This document shows, one piece after another, positions 43,901-56,198 of a DNA stretch of 64,000 nt; position 1 is the first letter of the stretch; the number at the start of each line of letters is the position of its first letter. This DNA comes from Branchiostoma floridae (taxonomy: Eukaryota; Chordata; Leptocardii; Amphioxiformes; Branchiostomatidae): contig NC_049988.1 in the NCBI RefSeq assembly GCF_000003815.2, forward strand, positions 23,830,172 to 23,894,171, read 5' to 3'. Both the position numbers and the translations under genes were made by a program. Below the pieces are notes generated by a model. The model was not told the origin of the DNA. It did no database searches and was given only the letters and a program-made list of their open reading frames with translations.

Positions 43901-45400
43901 AGTTTAAACTCGACACAGTCTTGTCTCGTTTCTGTCGAGAACCAAGAACACAATAGAGCAAGAAAACGTCTCTATCTCATTCCGAAGAGGTTTAAAGTTG
44001 CTCATTCAGACATATCTTTACATCGATTTCAGCCATGTGACATGTGGTCATTCTTCAATATTTCCGTTGAATGCTGTACTCTAGCTTTGTATCTTTGTCT
44101 TGTATTTTACGTTTTTGCAGTTTGTCAAGGTGTACGAAAGTTAATTTGTACGACAATCGCTGTACTTCGTGCAGCGTCAGAATGTCATCTATGTTCAAAT
44201 GTGACAAAACAGGGCCTCGAAACGCTCCTCTTGCTTTTTTTACGTTTTGCGTGTGTTTTGTGTGTCTTTTCAGTCACTTTAACACTGTTTAAAGTAGTGT
44301 TTGTATGATATACCCACTAAGAAATCTAAACACGTCAATTTTAGGTCGCTGTGAGAACACAGCGCGATCGCCGTCTAGTGGAAAAGTAGCCTCATACCCA
44401 GTCGTCAATCATTTCCAATGAATATGAACATTTTTTTTCTGCTCCCCGAGTGTCCATCACAATCCGAACCCTCCCAGGACGCGCCCAAATTAAAATTCTC
44501 ATCCACAAATTTCACGCGTCGTTGGGAATTTAATCAGCACGGCAGGAGTCTGCGGCGGACAGAAAAAACAGCTAATTAAAAACAGTCCGTGCAGACCGGG
44601 CTGGGGCGGGATGTTATTCGACTCTTCGGAAACATTCCAAGTAAAGATTCCAAGTAAAATTGATACATTCCTCTCGTTCTAACCGTTCCTGGTGGTGAAT
44701 GGTCTGAAGACGAGTTGATTTGTGCCAATTGAAAAGAAAATATTGTAACGTCAAAAAGTCTAAAAGTATGCCTTTGCATTTCAATCGTTTAATAAACAAA
44801 ATAAACTCATTTTTTTTCCGCGCCTTGTTAGAAAAAAATGCAACAAAAATATTGATTTTGGCCTCTTGATAAACAAACTAATGACAGGTGTTGTATTGTC
44901 GTTCAAAATAATTCAGGGAACAAAGTATGTTAATTTCAATATTAACGAAAACAATCGTTTGTCCTACGCACGAGACCGGTCCGGTGATTGTTTTCTATCC
45001 AATTAACGGTAGATTGGTACTTGACTCTTGGTACTTGAGCCCTTGAGAGCTTCATATAATTCACACCTTATCAATCATTGTAAGCAAGCGAGACCGTACG
45101 AAATTCGTAGCAGGAATGTTTAAATACATAGAGCAAAACCATGAATTTCACTTCTGTTATTTGAACAATTGAAGAAATGTTTGCTATCTGGGGAGGCGGT
45201 GACATAATTAAAAGTCCAGGTCCAATTTGCGACAGGAACTCGGCCAGGCGGTGCCCAGATCGGAACAGGGAGGGGTAAGATATACAAAAGGACGACCAAT
45301 CAGCTGGGTAGCAAACCTACCTTTTAGGAGATGGGGGGGGGGGGGGGAACGCAGGAAAAGAGCCTAAGTTTTACTCAATTCAATTGCCAAACTTGCCTAC
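40937..45400. other. Long non-coding stretch, probable intron
   Basis: No exon recognised on either strand. Contains a SINE-like fragment at 42150-42345 (GGGGCTGCATCCGTTTTTCGG, GCACGTTAAAG) and, just after 45330, a run of about 15 G. Confidence 0.55.
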
Positions 45401-45439
45401 GTATACCCAAGGAGGTTTTTTTAAACCTCCTTGGTATAC
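45401..45439. repeat. Short palindrome
   Basis: GTATACCCAAGGAGGTTT and its complement AAACCTCCTTGGTATAC around a T-rich centre. A possible hairpin of 17 bp. Confidence 0.75.
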
Positions 45440-45827
45440 CTAGCTGGGAGATACGGAGACAAAAATGACGGAAAAGGGAATAGCTTGCCTACACCTGACA
45501 CGAATATTCTCATTCTTGTGTTGTTGTTTTTCCCTCCTTGTCGTAGGCCAAGCATTTCTTCCCCGCTAGTTTGCTTACTGATTATGGCTTTGAAAAATAT
45601 GGAAGACGGGTCCAAACTCCTTGCAAGCTGTATTCCAATGATACAGCCTAGATTCAGAACTTCTGCCCTTTTACAGCCTATCATTGCGTGCAGAGTAGAA
45701 CCACCTCCGTATGTGTGTGTTTACCGCGCTATGTATAGATATCGGTAAACGGGACAAACAACACTAGTCGTTATCTTCAAGTAGATATAGTGTCCGACTT
45801 ATTACTTTCACTAAGAAGGTTATGTTT

Positions 45828-45983
45828 TGGCGCGCGCGCGCACGTGTGTGTGTGCGTGCGTGTGTGTGTGTGTGCGAGTTTGTGTATGTGTATGTGTGTG
45901 TGTGTGCGTGTGTGTGTGTGCGTTCGTGCGTGCGCACGCGTGTGTATGCGTGTGCTTTGGTTCGTGTGTGTGTGTGTGTGTGT
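45828..45983. repeat. (TG)n / GCGCGC microsatellite
   Basis: Imperfect TG repeat with an alternating GCGCGCGC start and several TGCG interruptions. 45440-45827 and 45984-46802 show no supportable gene. Confidence 0.9.
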
Positions 45984-46802
45984 GAACAGTTTAACTCGAG
46001 AAGTAATTAATGGATCTTTATGATAAAAAAGGACGGTAGGCGCTACTTGAACTCCTCTGTTACAACTTCGTATGTTGGTAGGGGTTCACAAAATGGATAA
46101 ACTAGCGGCTTTCCATGATGGTGCAGCTAGGCTTCTGGTCTCGATATATCGTTTAACGCATTTTTTTCGATATTCCGTACATCTATCTGGTGGTGAACGT
46201 TTAAGAGGTACAACTAATATCTAATGTGCAGGACGAAGACGTCCAGATCCACGCCACATCTGCTCGGAACTGTCAGCCTCTCCACGTGTTTGTCCGCTGA
46301 CGCTGTCACGTGACAGACGACCCCTCCCTTCCCGGATCACACATACCTGCCCATATTTGGGCATGGATGTCCGACCTTCACTGTGGATCTTATCTCTGCA
46401 TCTTCAGATCATGACTGTTTTTCTGGAACGTCTTAATCATTCACGGCTGGAGGGACAGGTGTTGCTTGAAGTCCCTTTAGAGTCGTCTCGCCCTCGGAAA
46501 TGTTTCCTTCTGCGCCAATTCCTTATGAAGCTGCAAATGACTAACGCTAGTTCACCTTTATCCGTGGGGTAACCTATATCCGTTGAATGTTAAGGAAAGA
46601 AAGTCGAACAGCAACACTATAAAAAAGATTACATGTATAGTTTTTATAGCGAATTGATAAAGGCCACCCCTTGGATAAAGGTGAAAAAGCGCTTGCTTAA
46701 CAAGCCCGCTTATCTCAAAAATCAAAAAGCAGCTATCTGCACCCATGTGTTGTGATTGTTTTGTTTTCTTCACAAATTAAGTCAAAACGATTTTTTTGGG
46801 GT

Positions 46803-46935
46803 CATTTGGCGAACAGGGTGTCCGATTCATAACCGAGAGGTTCTGGGTTCGAATCTGTTGATGTGCCACCGATCTCGTGCCCTTTGGAAATGCAATTAAA
46901 CGACCTTTATTACTTCGTTTAGGTAGGTTTCTTTA
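46803..46935 (+). mobile_element. tRNA-derived SINE fragment
   Basis: Head ATTTGGCGAACAGGGTGTCC, B box GGTTCGAATCTG, then TCGTGCCCTTTGG. 46936-48721 shows no gene. Confidence 0.7.
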
Positions 46936-48721
46936 GCAGGGTATATTTTCACAGGGAGGGGTCGCTAGCCTTCCCCTAAGTACCCTATTATGAAAGGAAT
47001 AAAGCTGTTCTGTCGAACTATATAGATAGATAATATTGAAGATGATAAGAGACCAGATAGTCAGCAGCCAGCATCTAGTTACACATTAGACAGTTAGACG
47101 TTAATGATCACATTCCTATTGCTGAGAGAATGTTGATTGAGAACCCTACAAGCAATCAGTGAATTCCACGGCGTGGGTTTTCCTTAATAAGATGTCTTGA
47201 TGTGGGAAGACTTTTTAAGACTTTATCGTAGAGCAATCAAACGTTTCGCCGTCATCTGTGCATTCATCACTACCGTTTAGCGATAAAGTATGGAGACTAG
47301 CAAAGTGTGCAGTAGCTGGCGATAGAGTCCTGATCAAGGCAGTGCGCGTTAGCTAGAAGACGTTCACTTGAGCTAGAAGAGCTTCATACATGTATTTCAA
47401 CTAAATAGCATCTAGAGATAGAGGGTCATCGAAACTGTTGAAGGCAAAATTCCTAACAAACGAGGGGGTTCAAACCTACACATCTTCTTTCTTACATCAA
47501 AAGCTATCTGCAACTGTTAAGAGATAATTAAGACCATAGCATGTCCAGGTCAACAGATACAAAACCTGAAGTTCTGCTGCAGTACCAAGGACACACACCG
47601 GGGGGCCCAATATCGACCCTGACCTTGGTCTTCCCAACGCCTATCCACAAACTAGATATCTTTACAGTCCATCCAGAGGTTATTATTAATCTTTAATTAT
47701 GCTGAGCACCAGTAACTGGAAACGCAAATACACAGACAGACAGGCAGATACACACATACGCACCAAAAACAACATCTCTTTTCTTCATGGAGATATACGT
47801 AATACCATATACTAGTAGTAACTGAGTACAACTCAGAAGTACTTTTATGACTGACCTGTCCTCGGCAAACACCCTACTGGCACGATGCGCCCCATAGCGA
47901 AACATGGGTAAAGTGTAGCACCATTAGATAGCGGCGTATATCGCAAAGCACGCCTTCTGTCGTCTCCAAGCCAACGTGCATTCACTGATTATTTTCAAGT
48001 CTACAATTCCCCTGCAAAATAGAAACTTCAAGGCAATATTAAAATGTTTGGCATGATTGGCATATTTTGCGATGTCATTGTAACCCCCATGTCATTGTCG
48101 TTATGCATTCATTCTCACCATTTTTGATTGCCGTCGTTTTGTTTAATGAATTATTAATAGGACATCACAATTCACTTGATTACCCTCCCAGTCTATATAT
48201 CCCACATGTTAGAATTTAGCAAAACGTTGGAAAATTTGTCGCTTATTACATACAGAAAAGAATTCTAACCAATTCAAACAACTTTTAAGAGTTTGAATTT
48301 AAATGTCCTTCGATTTATTAAAAACAATTGTACAACTGATTCAACACAAAATAGCCTGGCGCTATGTACAGTATATACACGCTCAGTGTACCGGAAACTC
48401 TTATACCCTTTACATGTATACATTGTATACATACCGGTGCAATGAAAGGATCTAAAACTATCCTAATACATTTGTTCGGCATTTCTCGTTTCTTAGTAAA
48501 TTAAATGTTATTGAGATCCACAATTACTAAGCCGACGTAATTGGTAATCACAAGAAAAATAGCAGCTGTCAGAATTACATATACAGCCAGAAAACACCAC
48601 ATAACAACCTATAAAAAACAACTGCGCTGTGAAGCTAAATTGAGAGTGTGGATAACAATATTAATGTCCTATCGGCTGGTCACTAGACTTGTCTCACTTT
48701 AACCTATTAGCTAGTCACTGG

Positions 48722-48921
48722 ACTAAGGCCTACGTCACATTTCCAAACCGGGGACCGGCCGGGCAGCTTTCGGGAAAGACAAGTATGATATAAAAGACAC
48801 CAAACTACACAAGACATCAACTTTAAAGAAGAAATTCGTGGGCATTGTTTGTGTATTGTCAATTTTTTCGTGTCTACAAACAGCCCGACCGGGCCCCGGT
48901 TCGGGAATGTGACCTTAGCCT
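48722..48921. mobile_element. MITE with CCGGGGACCGGCCGGGC termini
   Basis: 200 bp. Left ACTAAGGCCTACGTCACATT and ACCGGGGACCGGCCGGGC; right end is their complement ending GAATGTGACCTTAGCCTA. Arms about 42 bp. The best preserved of four related copies. Confidence 0.75.
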
Positions 48922-49067
48922 AAACTGTCTAAACTACAATGTACTTTTGTGGCTATTTAAAGGTATAGGTAAGAAATTTCCAGGGAACACCTTAAAGACA
49001 AAACTATAATCATAGCCTTGTTCGTGGTGAAGAGAGGTCGTTCAACCTTGACCTGACAGCATTAAAT

Positions 49068-49879
49068 TTAAACCCTAGAACAGGTTTCGTTTACATCACA
49101 TGTGGATGCGGTCACGCTAGCAGCAGCGCTGTTTCCCTTCAGACGTTTGTTTCGCTGCTCTCGGAGTTCTAAGACCTCCACGGCTCTCCTCAGCTCCTTC
49201 TCAGTCTTCTTCTCCGCCGTCTCCTCCAAGACTTGGACTCCCTGAGACATCAGCTGGAACACTGTGGCCAGAAACGCCAGGCCCACCACGAACACCATGG
49301 TCATGAGTATTCTATACGGCTCCCAGTACCTAACCCCCCTCTGTAACCCTGCTACATAGTCCCCAAACCCGATAGTACTTAAGGATATGAACGTGAAGTA
49401 TAGCGACTCGGAATAGGTCCACCCTTCAACGTGTGAGACGACTATAGACGGTAAGAGCCAGAAGATCGTCACGCCCGACACGAAGAAGATCCCCGCGACG
49501 AGCCGGCGCACCCTTCGGGGCAGCATGCGAGGTCGCCTGAGGCGGAGCGCTGCCGTGCCCCNNNNNNNNNNNNNNNNNNNNNNNNNNNNNNNNNNNNNNN
49601 NNNNNNNNNNNNNNNNNNNNNNNNNNNNNNNNNNNNNNNNNNNNNNNNNNNNNNNNNNNNNTCATTCCGGCGCCGGTTTAGCCTCCGGTGGAAGCTAAAT
49701 ATCTCTTCCCGAATCTTGTCTTCTTCGCGATGCTCCAGAGCATGGAAGACCCCAGCTCCAAGCAGTAGGTACATGAAGCATAACACTATCAGCACCAACA
49801 AGGCAGCCTTCTTCATGGTTATGTAGAGAGAAACACCGACAGCAGAGTTCTCAACAAACCATGTCCAACATGTCGGCAT
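49068..49879 (-). CDS. Two-pore-domain K+ channel (K2P) A, TREK-like, gap inside
   Basis: Start at 49879, or more likely the inner Met MKKAALL at 49816 that aligns with K2P B. TM1 reads AALLVLIVLCFMYLLLGAG, VFHALEH. After the gap comes TM3 (LVAGIFFVSGVTIFWLLPS), HVEGW, pore 2 with STIGFGDYVAG, TM4 (VFVVGLAFLATVF) and a charged coiled-coil-like tail. Pore 1 must lie in the 100-N gap, whose true size is unknown. In the visible part no intron interrupts positions where K2P B has two, so this copy is intron-poor. Plasma-membrane K+ leak channel. Confidence 0.85.
49562..49661. other. Assembly gap (100 N, nominal size)
   Basis: Exactly 100 N suggests a placeholder. It hides the cap, pore 1 and TM2 of K2P A. 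Frames reading through it are not reliable. Confidence 1.
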
Positions 49880-50049
49880 CGGGAAACTCCAAAAATAGGC
49901 TTGTCAAAGAGCACATTTCGCAGGCAACAGCTAACCCACTGATACTTCCTCTGTACGTGTCAGTGTTTTGGCGCGGGTTGTGCCAAGAAAACAACGCTGA
50001 GTGCCAGCATACATACAGTGCCTTGCGAGTTTTCCTTTCTGTGTTTCAT

Positions 50050-50282
50050 GTGGCTTGGACTAAGCCTACCATGGCATGGTATATCTTTACACGGAAGAGT
50101 TGCTATAGCCCGTCCCCTATTACTGACACCTCCTCAAACACGGGAAATGCATTTTACGTCCCATCCGAAAAACGGATGCAGCCCCAACCGAAATGTCCTT
50201 CTCATGAGTAAAACCGGGTCCCCAATAAATTGTCACCAGGAGCTCAACTGTGAGGCTACTAACAGTTGAGCTACAGGGGGAT
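50050..50282 (-). mobile_element. SINE, second family
   Basis: Minus strand: head CCCTGTAGCTCAACTGTTAG, then GGGGCTGCATCCGTTTTTCGG. The latter word is shared with 42290. Confidence 0.6.
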
Positions 50283-50773
50283 CCCTGGATGCTAGCACAC
50301 AGCAATCACAATCATCAATCAATTTTATGGTCCATTTCGTACGCATAAAGACCTGCCATCACTATACAAAAGATATCACATGCACATGGTTCATTTGGCA
50401 CAGATGAAAAGCCGCCACAACAAAAGATATGATACCACGTGTAACTGTTTTGAAACATCTGAAGGTAAGCACAACAATGGAATGCTAGAACACGGTCCTG
50501 GTGAACTTATATTTAGAACATGGTGTGCCAAAACACCTTTCCTGGGTATAGTGAAAAGGCCACAAAGAATTGCAACAACAGCCGCAATACCTAGCATATA
50601 GCAACAACAAAAAGCAACAAATCGCATCTCTACAACTTCTACGCATTGCCCATCTATAAACCAAGTAAAAATTACATATAGTGGGCCTATCTAAATTTAT
50701 CTATCTATGATATGAAGAGACTTTGAGACTGTATTTAAAATCCGTGAATAACTTCATCAGGTTGGCAATTATT

Positions 50774-50856
50774 CATATAGTAAGGTTCTTTTAGCACAAC
50801 CAGAAAATAACTTACTTCCGACGTTTCTGGTTGTGCTAAAAGAACCTTACTATATG
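50774..50856. repeat. Perfect 33-bp inverted repeat, 17-bp loop
   Basis: CATATAGTAAGGTTCTTTTA..CCAGAAA (50774-50806) and its exact complement (50824-50856). No coding potential. Probably a young fold-back element. Confidence 0.9.
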
Positions 50857-51384
50857 TATTTAAAATCGTTAATGGTGTGTCCGGGGGTACACGACTAATC
50901 TTCCTGGACTTCTTCACAGACTATTCTTATAAATAAATAAATAAATACATGGACATAACACACAGACACGAATATCATCAAATATTCTTTTGACAAAGAT
51001 TTAAACAATACACACAACTAAAGTTCAATTAGCTTGGGGAAGCTTTCGAGACGAACTCTGTCTCTTTGTCAACCCAGAGGTCTCATCTTGGAGTTTCATT
51101 GTCACGTAACGGTTGATGGACATCGTCACGTGACAGGCCACAGTTATACACAGGTCTCAGGTAGTGGCGCCCCCTGTCCCTGTTCAAAGTGCTCTTCTGT
51201 CGACGGATCTGGATGGCCTCCCGCACACCCCTCGCAAACCATGAAATATTCACACACTATCACCGTAACTTTAAAATCAGTCGTACTACTTACTATAGGC
51301 GCAGTCGAGATCATTTCAGTTCAGTTGAGATGACACTCTGCAGAGTTCGGTATTAAAGGACTGTAAAACTGAGCCGTCTGTAGT

Positions 51385-51990
51385 GCTAGTGGTAGCTGTT
51401 TCGTGGCTTTTGTGTAACAAGTCTTTCCAAAGGAGTTTGTCATTGGATTGTCTAATTTCTAGGCGCACTTGGAACCGAAGTTCTGTGGTTTCGTTGTTTG
51501 TTAACACAGGACAGTTTACTCCAGAAGACCGTTTTCCATTGACCGTACATACTAGTATGTTTGCATAACAAAACCAGCAGACGGATGTAAACAAGTTCAA
51601 CGTACAGCCAGCTCCAAGCGACAAAGCTCCACACCATCACGTCTTTGTTACTGCGTGATTGTGTACGTTTCTACCTGATGTTCGTTCGATAGAGATGGTC
51701 GCTGATTCTTCTGGCTTTGTAGCTAAAAGCCTTTCCAAAGGAGTTTGTCATTGGCTTGTTTGATTTGTAAATGAACTTTGAAGCAAGACAAGTTCTGTGG
51801 TTGCGTTGTTTGTTAACAGAGGACAGTTTGAAAACTATATTTCCTTTGACCATAACAAAACCGCAGACGATTGTAAACAATTTCAACGTACAACGTTAAC
51901 TAGCGCTAAGCGACAAAACTTCCCACCATCAGACATCACATCTTTGTTACTGCATGTACATTTCTGCCTAATGTCCGTTTAATATAGATG
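51385..51990. repeat. ~310-bp direct repeat, two copies
   Basis: TTTCCAAAGGAGTTTGTCAT, GTGGTT.CGTTGTTTGTTAAC and CATCACATCTTTGTTACTGC-like blocks occur in order at 51423-51700 and 51733-51990. No gene. The other parts of 50857-52371 also hold none. Confidence 0.8.
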
Positions 51991-52371
51991 GATGTTCCGC
52001 GGGTCAATTTCCCATAAACCCACCGCGGGAGGTGCCGATAGTCCCACCTGGTCCCGCGGGGTGGTCCTTCCTCGGTAATTACGTTTCTGTCGGCAATTTT
52101 CCTGACGTTACTTTTTATGATATACTATGGCAAGTAATTATGCATATGGTGCTCCCCGCTTCTCTTATGCAGTAAAAGAGACTATGGAGGGGTAATGGTT
52201 GATGGCTGAGATGCAAGTGTTGAGCTTTTCTTAAGTTAATCTTTGTCTAAACGTGTGTAACTTCCTGCTGTATCGTTATCACGGAGGTACTACGTAGTGC
52301 CACTATGCACGTGTTTTTATCTACCTCACGTTAACCTTACAATGTAAGAAAGTAGTAGAAACAGTCTTCTA

Positions 52372-52446
52372 GCACCTAGGGATTCGAACCGGCGCCAAAT
52401 CAGGGCATACCACAAACCCAGTGTGCTAAACTGTTCCGCCAAAAGC
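52372..52446 (-). mobile_element. tRNA-like SINE head
   Basis: Minus strand: TGGCGGAACAGTTTAGCACA ... GCCGGTTCGAATCCCTAG (A and B boxes). Short; a functional tRNA fold was not convincing. Similar in plan to the heads at 57025 and 57245. Confidence 0.6.
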
Positions 52447-53129
52447 TCAGAGCATGGTCAGTTAAGCGGTGCTTGCTTGTACCCTACTGTCACAAAAATT
52501 TGTGTCCAATTGTTTTGTTTTTCACCTTTATTAGTATAGCTTTGCTGTACAAACATCGCGTGATTCAATTTCTGTTGACCTGTTCTGTTGTATTCAACAT
52601 CATATTCAGGTCTATTGTCAAGCACTGCTATACATACATACACCAGTAACAAGTTATGATGTAGGATCACAACCAGGTGCCTTTCGTCTGTATCATTTAT
52701 TCAAAACAATAAAAAAAGTACAGTATTCTTTGTTCCGTAAGTCTTGTATACTTAAATTTTCATTTCACTGAAGAAAGATAGCTGTGGATGCTGCCAGAAA
52801 CGTTTGAATAAACATAGTCCGATAGAAAGATTGATTGAACTTCTACTTTCGCCTTGAAGTTCGAAAAAAACGACTTTCCAAATTCAAATTGACCAGTGTG
52901 CATTGCATGATACATGTAGATGTCTCTACTCGATATCATATGGCTGCCCGCATCTGCGGCACTGATAGGTATTTATAAAAAACATACTTAATGGGAACAA
53001 CCTTAAATGATTTGACCTCGCGTCACTCTATCGATCTCTAGCCTCGGAAACAGGCGTCTTGGGAAGCGTCCTGACATGCTGTACTATAGTTCATTACGTA
53101 TTTCATCCCACTTCCTCACTGCTTTGTTG

Positions 53130-53245
53130 TGGCTGCCAATGATCTAGAGGACGTTCAATGGATGTCTCGAGTTCGAAAGGTGTCATTCCCGAGCACGTTA
53201 AAGAACCCATTACACTTATATTAATGAAAAGATTGTGGGTCCTTT
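53130..53245 (+). mobile_element. SINE 3' fragment
   Basis: GAGCACGTTAAAGAACCCAT and GTGGGTCCTTTCCGGG match the tail of the SINE at 35553-35825. Confidence 0.6.
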
Positions 53246-53248
53246 CCG

Positions 53249-53525
<277 letters not shown>

Positions 53526-54439
53526 CAGAGATATTGCTGAAGTGTAAGTCTCATCCATTTAACATAAAGAACTTATTTCAGTGCCGAAAATTACACCGAG
53601 GAAAACTCAGCCATCAGAATACGGCAACATTCCCAAGAAAATAAATCATTTAGGTGGAAAAATTTGACCAAATTGAAACGCCCACTGAGAAGCCTTCTTT
53701 AAGGCTACCCAATTTAACGCTTCAGGTGTTGTCCCTGTAGCCAGTGTCGTGTTTTAGCGGAGCACTTCTGTGTCATGCTCAGTAGAGCATGGCTTCATCA
53801 AAAGTCGGGGTCAATGACCCCGTTACCATGGCGATAGGGAAAGGCATCGCCACACAGTTTGAGCTTGTAGAAACTGCGCTGGGTACAACAGAGGCTATGT
53901 GTGTTGTGTACAGATAATGAACATCTAACTAGAGTTCGGGGACCTCATACCTCCATGAAATATTTATTGCTTTTTTGTGGATGGTATGTATGTTTATAGT
54001 TTTCTTCTGAAAACACAGATAGAGTAATACATTAAATGTGCCTTGAAGTGGAATAAGTGAGAATAGACTTATGTCCTGATCCGGATTTCACTAACAGAAA
54101 GGTGTTCTCGAACTGTAGGAAGGCAATACTTTCAGGATTGACCTGCCATATCAAACGTTGTTATACGCCGCGACCTACCAACCTGATGAAACTATCTAAA
54201 CACAGCACAATGCACATAGCGAACGAAAGGCATCCCGACCCAATTTCTGCTTATAGCACATGTATTCTGGTATTGTTTGCTGCAAGGTGATGCACTGTGT
54301 ACAGTACATACAGGTGTCATTATCCCGAAAACCCTCCTATTCTTCGCTATGTACAAGCATAAAAAATATTACAAAAGGGTGTCACTGACAAGCTGTAGAT
54401 TATAGGATCATAGTATCATGGCATTGGTTGTGACAATAA

Positions 54440-55180
54440 CACGAGTTGAGTTTTGTACAGTATGCAGAGGTAGGTAATTCATCAATGTACAGAAAATCCT
54501 CAATTTCAACCAGCACATTACAACAATGGCAGCTGTCACGACCATAGCGAATAATACACTATTCTGGGTATTGTGTCTTACAAGGCCATTATATGCGCTA
54601 TACCACGTCTGGTGACCCATTTTTGTTGTATTAAAGTTCGTTGTGCTTGGGATAAAAAGTATAATAGTATTCGGCACTGTAAACATGTATGACTATACTA
54701 TATATAACATGTGTTTTCTTTACAATAACAGAATCGTGTCCTACTAGTTATAGCTGGATTGTGACGCCCGTCATTGTTGTTATAATATCCATTGTTTATA
54801 CTTATGTATTGTTCATACTTGTGTATGGCAAGGCGATGTGCTATGTACAGTGTATGCAGATTATCTGTGCCGAAAAACCTGCTATGTTTTGCTACAAGTA
54901 ATATGTACATTAAAACAAACAAAATATCGCCACAAGCCAACTATGGCGTAACGAACACACTTCTGGTATTTCTGACAAAGTAACTCGCTATGTACAGTAT
55001 ATACACATTCACTACACCGAAAATCCTCATCATTTTACTCAAAGCAAAATGAATATTAAAGCAAACAAAAATCGTCACGATTTAACTATAGCTTATCGAA
55101 ACCTTTTGTTCCTTGAGAGGCCAAACATTATTAAAAGTGTATATACAAATTCACTATACCGATAATCCTCTTGAATGTTT
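54440..55180. repeat. Degenerate repeat of GCTATGTACAGTATATACA
   Basis: Blocks with CTATGTACAGT(A/G)TATACA followed by CC(G/A)AAAATCCTC occur near 54345, 54840, 54988 and 55140; a reverse-complement block lies near 54450-54500, and a related one at 48362. Spacing is irregular. 53526-54440 and 55181-55764 show no gene. Confidence 0.65.
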
Positions 55181-55764
55181 ACTCCCAGCACAATAAACAT
55201 AACAACAACAATGACAGACTTAGTCTGGAATTCTTAATCAGTACAAAGTCCTGGTACGTAGCAGCGCAGAATGCCATGAAATGTTCTATAAGAACTCTGT
55301 TAAACTAAACATACAAACAACCTTATATACATATTACACCAACAATATTCTGTTTAGACAACGCCGATGTGCATCCTAGGCCAAGAAAGGCCAATATAAC
55401 ATATAAACCAACTACTAACGATTTGGAATAGTTGTTGGTAAGTCTTTGAATACGAACTACCAATCACCAAAGTAATGCGAACAAAATGATATTCATAACA
55501 TAAAGACATGTTGCCTGGCTTGTCCACATCAAAGATGCTGTCTTTGACATCTATACTTGTAAGACATGAATGCCTACCAGTACCACAGCCCTGACAAGGA
55601 CAACGTATGCAAAAGTTTCCACATTACTTGGATCAAGTAAACATAATCTAAATGTAAAGGTACTGTGTTCTTCTTCTTTCGTTTTGAGGCTACCAACTTC
55701 AACTTGCTGAAGACCTTTGTAGCCTATATACTCATTTTTCACTTGAGTGAAGTGAGGAAAGTCG

Positions 55765-55866
55765 TGTTAAGTGCCTTTCCCAAGGGCACAAAATCGGTGA
55801 CACGGCGGGGTTCGAACTCAGAAACTTCTGGACCTCAAACGTGCTGGCGATTGCGCCACGCGGTCC
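55765..55866 (-). mobile_element. tRNA-derived SINE
   Basis: Minus strand: GGGACCGCGTGGCGCAATCG ... GAGTTCGAACCCCGCCGTG ... TTGTGCCCTTGGGAAAGGCA. Head and body clear. Confidence 0.8.
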
Positions 55867-55919
55867 CACAAAAACACAGTGTGTTTAACACTATTAGGAG
55901 CACATTTGGACTACAATAG

Positions 55920-56198
55920 CTACATCTGCCACACATGTTGCCTGGCCTGCCTCCCTTCTGGTGCAGGATTATCCACGATCATGATGAGCGGGACCCTCGG
56001 CCTCCTCGTTGCGCTCTGCCGAGGAGCTGCCCCGGGAGGGTCCGGTCCTCCCACGGCCTCATCCTCCTCCGTCTGCTGCCCTTGCTCCTTCTTGTTGCCA
56101 TCGCTGTTCTCTAGATCTTCTGTCTCCGCCTTATCCTGTCCAAGATTGTCTTCCCCCGTCTCTTCCCCTTCCATCTCCTCCTCTATCTTGTCCTCCAC
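55920..56198 (-). CDS. K2P B exon 4, acidic cytoplasmic tail
   Basis: Acceptor TGTTCTTTAG, phase 0. VEDKIEEEMEGEETGEDNLG and a following E/D/Q-rich stretch, ending RQHVWQM-stop. No known motif. Confidence 0.75.
   Translation of the reverse strand: MEDKIEEEMEGEETGEDNLGQDKAETEDLENSDGNKKEQGQQTEEDEAVGGPDPPGAAPRQSATRRPRVPLIMIVDNPAPEGRQARQHVWQM

Noticed and set aside
46200-46580. Possible exon with a 71-codon ORF
   Set aside because: No domain, no clear splice pair, no neighbouring exon in phase.
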